64,000 nucleotides of DNA. Source: Sequoia sempervirens (lineage: Eukaryota; Streptophyta; Pinopsida; Cupressales; Cupressaceae). Made by a program: the position numbers and the translations under genes. The notes below the pieces were generated by a model, which saw nothing but the letters and a program-made list of their open reading frames with translations, was not told where the DNA came from and ran no database searches. Where the stretch lies: positions 529,348,550 to 529,412,549 of the forward strand of contig VDFB02193867.1 of NCBI GenBank assembly GCA_007258455.2, read 5' to 3'. Positions 58,490-64,000 of the stretch are shown here, piece by piece (within the stretch, counting starts at the first letter, position 1; each line of letters begins with the position of its first letter).

Positions 58490-59980
58490 CTCTACCAAAG
58501 CATTTTATCAAACAGTTCAGCGCCTTGCTGCCAAGGATAAAAGCCTAAAATAGATGCTTTCGAACAAGCTATGGATGCTCTAAAGAAATCTATCTAAGCA
58601 AAATAGTGAGAAAAAACTTAGAAAAGGCAGTAAAATGTTTGGAAAAATGTGTCAAAGAAATTCTGGTGGAAAATTTCTAAGCCCTATAAATTTGTAAAAG
58701 TAATAGCAAATAATTTTTTTTAATATATAGCACCCACCAGTATTTAATGAATACCAGCTGCGGCTGATGCTGTAAAAGCAATATGTTCACACATAGCCAG
58801 ACTATCTTCATTTACCAGATTGCAACAGAATTGTTTTAGAATGAAACAAAAACTGAAACACAATAAAAAATGATCTGGCTGTGTACATATTCATAAAAGT
58901 AAAACACCTTGAAACCATGGCAAATGACATACCTCAAGATTTTGCATAGATTGTTTCATGCAATCATCGTGTTGATGAAAAAAAAGGATAGAGTTTGCAG
59001 GAAAAATATTGCATAACCCTAGTGCATCAAAATTCTTTTAAAAAATGGGATGGACCAAAGCCAATCTCTCCACAGCTGCTGCTTCAATCTATTCACAATA
59101 AACGAAAAGTAGATATAAAAATATTGGGGTTTTAGAGCTACTAATTCTTGAGCTCCCTTTTACACATGAATGCAAAATGTGATAGCACAGACAAGGAACG
59201 TGAATTTCAATTTTAAGAGATTAGTGGGACATGAGAGATCATGTAAAAGTGTTACCATGTCATTATGGATTTCATCAAATTTGTATTGATAGATAGCCAA
59301 GAGAAGTTCATAGAGTCTGTTCATTTTGCAGGGGAAATTTTTTTGTGACAGCTTTAGAACTCACACAGGGACCTCATAAGGGTGCGCTTGGCCTTTATAT
59401 GATAAGGGTTTAATGAAACATGACAAATAATTTCAAAAAAATACTAGGCTTTTACAGCTACCAGAATTTACAGAACAAATCCTTATACGAAAACTACAAT
59501 TCTTGCAACTCATAAAAATAAAACTTGTCGAAACTATGGCAAGCCACTTACCTCAAGAATCTGCACAAAATATCTCACGCACTTTAGGAAAATATGTAGC
59601 GTTTGCACGAAAAATATTATGTAACCCTAACAAGGCAGAATTCTCTGCACTTCAATCTATTCACAATAAATGAAAAGTAGATATAAAAATACTAGGTCTG
59701 AGAATTGCAACCTGCGTACAACAAACGTTGGACGGGATGGTGGAGGCATGGAATGATCACCAGACATTCATTTCAAACATTTTCCCAAACACTCCATTGT
59801 TTTGTCCATGCCACCACATTTTCCATACATCTCTACCAAAGCATTCTATCAAACATCTCAATGCCTTGCTCCCATGGGAAAAAGCCTAAAACAAATGCTT
59901 TGGAAGAAGCTATGGAGACTTCAAATAGCATTGACAAAATAGTAAAATATCTGAGTAAATGCGTCAAAGAATCTGGTCTC
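58490..59980 (+). repeat. Two pairs of diverged duplicated segments
   Basis: 58490-58680 matches about 59800-59980 (CATACATCTCTACCAAAGCATT and AAGCTATGGA phrases). 58900-59110 matches about 59515-59700 (CTTCAATCTATTCACAATAA, GAAAAGTAGATATAAAAATA). The order of the two segments is reversed between pairs. No coding domain recognised. Confidence 0.6.
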
Positions 59981-60427
59981 ACGGCTTCAGCCGTTCCATG
60001 CCTTCCACCAATCTAAAATAAAACTAGCATTGCAAAACAACCCTCAACAGCAAGAAACTACTGTAATATTTTACCTCAAATGCTCACTGCATCGAAGAAG
60101 AAGACTCAGAATCGCTTCCAAACCCTACCTCCAAGTCCAAACCCAGGAACATGAACACTAGATAGTCATTTCTGGTGTCGGCAAGTAGGCTTTAGAGAGA
60201 GGTTTCATCCAGACAACTCCTGAATGAACCAAAAACCGTAGATGCCATGAAGAAAGACACGTAACAGGAAGAATGCCACCTGACGCGATGAAGAATGCAG
60301 CCACGCGCCCATCTCGTCCATGTGCCCTTCTTCGAAAAACCAGACAAAACATTAGGGATAGAAGCTTAATATTTTGCCCTCTCCCGATGATTGGATACAA
60401 TATTGAAAATTATTACTAAATAATTAA

Positions 60428-60600
60428 ACCCCCCAGCAAATAAGGCACTGGCCAATAGACGTGAAGATAAAAACTAATTTATTTCCCAGCAAATTAAACT
60501 AAAAAACAAAACTTTGGATAAACGCTGCATATATCCGCACTCGGTTCCCAAGAAACAATTAAAATTGCCTTTTGACTCAATCGATTACATTAGTCTCCGC
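60428..60600 (+). repeat. Dispersed repeat, matches 55095-55265
   Basis: The second copy of the approximately 170-bp repeat. It adjoins the inverted copy of the 55545-55680 segment, so the 55 kb and 60 kb regions share rearranged blocks. Confidence 0.8.
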
Positions 60601-60836
60601 CTATAAATAGGCAGGGACTAATAACACAGCAGTTGCTCCCTCATTCCATGTCAGAGAATTGAAAATATGCTGGTAAGGTACCTAAAATATTAAAAAGTAT
60701 GACAGCTCCTTGACAATATAGTCTGATAAATCTGACTCCAAACGACATTAATGCACTGATAAGAAGTAAAATTTCTTCATGAAGATTTTTTTTTTTTAGG
60801 TCAAATAAAGTCCGGATAAGAAATAATCGAAACAAA

Positions 60837-61109
60837 TCATTGATTGATCTCGTGCTCAAGGACTTGAAAATTGATCACAATAGTTCTGTAGCCTGCAGTG
60901 GAAGACATCACAAGTACGAATAATAATTCACATCTACTATCCTCGTCCACCATTGAAATAATAGGGGCACGACCACGATCTATCAAAAAAGAAATTTTAT
61001 ATTCTAACGACGAGAGATGGTCATACACATGACGATTGATGTATACCCAAATAATGTAAGACTTGTCCTTTTTGACCTGGACTCTTACGTTTTTTAAGCG
61101 CTCATTCAA
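60837..61109 (-). CDS. Uncharacterised short open frame
   Basis: A 90-codon frame with ordinary amino-acid composition (VQVKKDKSYIIWVYINRHVY, PIISMVDEDSRCELLFVLVM). Unlike most short frames here it is not low complexity. It could be an exon or a fragment of a captured gene. I recognise no family, and no splice pattern is obvious. Confidence 0.3.
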   Translation of the reverse strand: MNERLKNVRVQVKKDKSYIIWVYINRHVYDHLSSLEYKISFLIDRGRAPIISMVDEDSRCELLFVLVMSSTAGYRTIVINFQVLEHEINQ

Positions 61110-61139
61110 GGCACCAAATTGATTACATTTAGTACACCA

Positions 61140-61990
61140 GTTATTTGAGTCTCTTCTTCGAGATGAGCGATTGCGTAATATAGGCTACAATTGTATTTGC
61201 CTCAACGGTGTAGATGTTCGGAGCAAGCGTTTTTCCATATAATGAAATAAATGCGACGTATTCGAGATATAAATATTCCGTGCTTGTTAGTTGTCAAGAG
61301 TATATGAAATGAAGTCTCAAAACATGGCTATAGAGAGAGCTATTAATGAAGTTTCCGTACTGACAACATTAATCCCCCCCGTATATATGTTATACATGCA
61401 AGAATTCAGTCAAATTTATTCAATAGTTTTAATATAAGAATTCATTCAAAGATTTCAGAAGAGCGGACGACAACATTAATCCTCCGTATCTCTGTCGACA
61501 TTCAAAAATTCAGTCAAATCTAGAAAATTATTACATAATACCAAGAATTGTGGAAATCCAATAGTTTTAATATAAGAATTCATTCAAAGGTTTCAAAAAT
61601 AAATTTTATTGAATAACAAAAATTTAATAACCATTTTAGAATAACGATTAATATTAATATGAATCAGATTCATCAATCGAAATGGTATTGTGGTCTTTGC
61701 ATTTGACAAATTTAACTTTATAGTCAAGCTTGGCGGCTAAATTACACTTTGGGCTAGAATTCTTAATGACAAGTATTTGTGTGGTGTTTCTAATGAACAT
61801 ATTGTAAGGATGGATTTGTGTGGAAAAGGTTCAATAGTTTGGGTACTCTTAATAGAGGAGTTGTCATAGTCAAGGAAGGACTCTTTTGAATTATAAAAAA
61901 TATCATAAATCAATTTTTGGGAATGCTCCTTGGAATCTTAATGTGTTAATTTGTTCTTCTTAATTCTCTTCTTTAGTCATTTATTGATTT
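61140..61990. other. No gene recognised
   Basis: AT-rich. It contains duplicated short phrases such as ATATAAGAATTCATTCAAAG (about 61433 and 61572). Confidence 0.4.
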
Positions 61991-61996
61991 TTTTCA

Positions 61997-62123
61997 AGAA
62001 GTTGCCTAGTCAATTGTGGTTGATTTTGAGACTTCTCTTCTTTTTAGGGAATTCAAGTTGCCTAGTCAATTGTGGTTGATTTTTGTGGTTGATTTTGAGA
62101 CTTCTCTTCTTTTTAGGGAATTC
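61997..62123 (+). repeat. Tandem duplication of about 60 bp
   Basis: AAGTTGCCTAGTCAATTGTG followed by GTTGATTTTGAGACTTCTCT and TCTTTTTAGGGAATTC occurs twice in tandem. The second copy carries an extra GTGGTTGATTTT. Confidence 0.85.
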
Positions 62124-62139
62124 TTGGATATATTGTTGG

Positions 62140-62745
62140 AAGGATTCTAGTAGTTAGCGTACAAGGCATTCACTTGAAGCTTGAGATACTCACTCATCTA
62201 TTTTTAAGTATCAGTCTATTTTTTCTTTGGAGGAAGATGATTTTCTTGCTTGGAGTTATGATTCTAAAGCAACTCATTCTATGACTCTTGGATGTCAATT
62301 TCTAGAGAATAAGAAATATGGGATTAGATATTTTTCTAGTGGAGAAAATTACGGAATAAATTAAACTGGTCTAAATGCATTTTTTAATATGTTTATTGTG
62401 TCAAATCAAGTGTCTTACATTGGACAATATTAGAGAAAGAGAATTTCCAAGCCCTTCAAAATGCGTTCTATAAAGAAATAGTGAAGAGAATGTTTCACCT
62501 TTTCTTTCAATGTCCCTTCTCTTTGGGTATTTGGAGAGATTGGTGGCAATGATGAAATTGTCCTATTATTCATGCTTCAACTTTAATTAATGTTTGGGCT
62601 AGCAAAGGATACCCTCCTACATCATCCTCTTTCCTTGTGGTTTCTTGTGATATTAGTCTTATTTTTATTCATTAAAAAATATGGTTAGAGAAGAATCATA
62701 GAACATTTTAGAATCACTAACATCTAATTAAACAATTTTGGATGG
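62140..62745 (+). pseudogene. Decayed LINE 3' end, zf-RVT-like region
   Basis: Reading through frameshifts gives SLEEDDFLAWSYDSKATHSM, then RMFHLFFQCPFSLGIWRDWW, then WLEKNHRTF. This resembles the zinc-binding region after reverse transcriptase in plant L1-type LINEs (HLFF.CPFS..IW..WW). Many stops. No endonuclease or reverse transcriptase core lies upstream in the window. Confidence 0.6.
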
Positions 62746-62759
62746 AGATTATGGTTATA

Positions 62760-63840
62760 CTCAGGTGATCCCACAATACTAGTTTACAATTTTTGGCCAA
62801 ACTAGACACTGAAATAATTTTTTCTAACTAAATATTCACTTTTGGGCACCTACAGTGGCTAAACCATGAGGAATTTGAACATGATGCAAACTAGTGATTT
62901 GTGAAATATTGTCTGTAGATTCTAAATATATTTTTTTCAAAAGTTTTGGAATTAGATCTTGCACTTCTTTTTCCATCTCCTTTGAAAACTAGTTTTTTTT
63001 AGTAAACAATATTTTTAAGGAGTGATGCTCACCATATAACGCGTAACTTTTTTTCCATGAAGGATAAAATTCTATTTTTTTCAAATTTAGATTTGTAACT
63101 ATGATATCTAGTGCTTCCAATTGGTTTCATAGTGTTTTATTGAATATTTTTTTCCTTAATCAAGTTTCAAAGTCAAAACAATTACAATTTAGACATAAGC
63201 AGACTGTATAACGCATAACTTTTTTTCTATGTATCAAAATTCAATTATTATTTTTTGTTGGATCAAGGACTTCAATTTTTTATTTTGATAATCTTCTATT
63301 TGTCCACATGTGCAGAATAGAGAGCTTAATTTTTGGTGAAATACCTACATTCACAAGAAATAAAAATAAATATAATAATAAAAAAATTATTTAAAATTAT
63401 ACTTTTTGGGAAGCTTATAATAAGAACTACATACTTAAAAAAATAAAAAATAAATGAATTCATTTGATCCCCCAAAAGGTAAATCAAAAGTGGTTTTTTA
63501 TCAACATTTTGATAGGTGTAAAGGAGACTCTGTTATAGGTATGGTTTAAAACTAGCGGGGTTCTATCCAAGGGGGTTTGATCTAAAGTGGTTCGATCAAA
63601 CGCTCTTTAGTTGGAATCCTTTAAATATAACTTCTCAAGGCTTAAATCATTCTATTTTCTAAAAATATGTGATTTCAACAAAAATCAAGATCTCCCGGAA
63701 ATTATAAACCAGCTTTGTGGGATCACCCACTTGAAAAATATTGCTACTAAATGTTCTTTTGAAGGGATCTTATCTTATTTTAACTCTCTTCTTTAAATTA
63801 GTTTGGAACTTACAAATCTTCAATTTCTATCCATCTCTAA
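62760..63840. other. Probable insertion or decayed spacer inside the LINE remnant
   Basis: About 1.1 kb separates the zf-RVT-like and RNase H-like parts, which normally lie close together. It contains a repeated TATAACGCRTAACTTTTTTT phrase (about 63037 and 63209) but no recognised coding sequence. Confidence 0.35.
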
Positions 63841-63859
63841 ATCCTAGTCTTCTAAGAAG

Positions 63860-64000
63860 GTGAATAAGTTTGGTAAGTGGCGCCCTTCCCCTTTTGATTT
63901 GTTAAAATTGATATTAACGGTTCTTCTCAAAGTAACCAAGGTGTTATTAGAATTTGAGGAGTTGGTCATGATACTGATGGTAAGTCTTGTTTATCTTCTC
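63860..64000 (+). pseudogene. LINE RNase H-like fragment (continues past the window)
   Basis: The + frame from about 63908 reads KIDINGSSQSNQGVIRI, a stop, then GVGHDTDGKSCL. This is the start of the RVT_3/RNase H fold (K-I-N-x-DG-S...G-V-x-R-D-x-x-G) found at the end of plant LINE ORF2. It is truncated by the window end. Confidence 0.6.

Larger units (their letters stand above)
54554..60640. other. Noncoding region with dispersed duplicated blocks
   Basis: No convincing gene in about 6 kb. Several duplicated segments are listed separately. A short antisense open stretch at 57381-57151 (STSASISKDGHRLTVFGSNM) looks weakly protein-like, but I cannot assign it. Confidence 0.45.

Overview
The window is AT-rich eukaryotic nuclear DNA, almost certainly from a land plant with a large, transposon-packed genome. 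The evidence is a Tat-type Ty3/gypsy retrotransposon with a second (archaeal-type) RNase H and an antisense plant-mobile-domain gene, copia and second gypsy remnants, a rolling-circle Helitron-like element with its own RPA gene, TTTAGGG-like telomeric words, and GT-AG introns. A gymnosperm or other large-genome plant would fit, but the sequence does not settle the species. I see no ordinary single-copy host gene, and nearly every recognisable coding region belongs to a mobile element.

Layout. 0-8.4 kb: a broken DDE-type transposase gene (+), a CCCCTTAA-rich minisatellite probably inside its last intron, a convergent multi-exon unknown gene (-), and a diverged 0.5 kb direct duplication that also carries CCCCTTAA words. 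9.8-10 kb: degenerate telomere-like repeats. 10.5-17 kb: remnants of a gypsy-like family (protease only, polypurine tract, putative LTR, a 0.48 kb direct repeat pair, recurring palindromes). 18.8-20.6 kb: broken copia gag-protease and an LTR-like tail. 20.9-36.5 kb: one large minus-strand Tat-like element with 3' LTR, 5' LTR (truncated), PBS, PPT, gag, protease, RT, RNase H, aRNH and integrase. It also carries an antisense plant mobile domain pseudogene and three clusters of a 21-bp repeat. 37.7-54.5 kb: a minus-strand Helentron/Helitron2-like element. 54.5-61 kb: noncoding DNA with several duplicated blocks. 62-64 kb: a decayed LINE 3' end.

The most interesting object is the Helitron-like element. 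A single reading frame can be followed for 6.86 kb (49428 to 42565). In order it holds the end of one OTU-like domain, a second OTU-like domain, a Cys/His-rich N-terminal region, an HUH/Y2 replication initiator, a Pif1-type helicase and an EEP endonuclease. It has no internal frameshift in that span, but nine premature stops, all TGA or TAG. The first OTU-like domain keeps a Cys at the expected nucleophile position and the second has Ser. Downstream lies a replication protein A gene that appears intact after splicing; its first exon region is triplicated. The 5' part of the element, with both OTU domains, is duplicated head-to-tail as a 3.15 kb unit.

The second object is the Tat element. Its 21-bp repeats lie in opposite orientations near its two ends, and one cluster has a regular 21+21+17 = 59 bp higher-order period.
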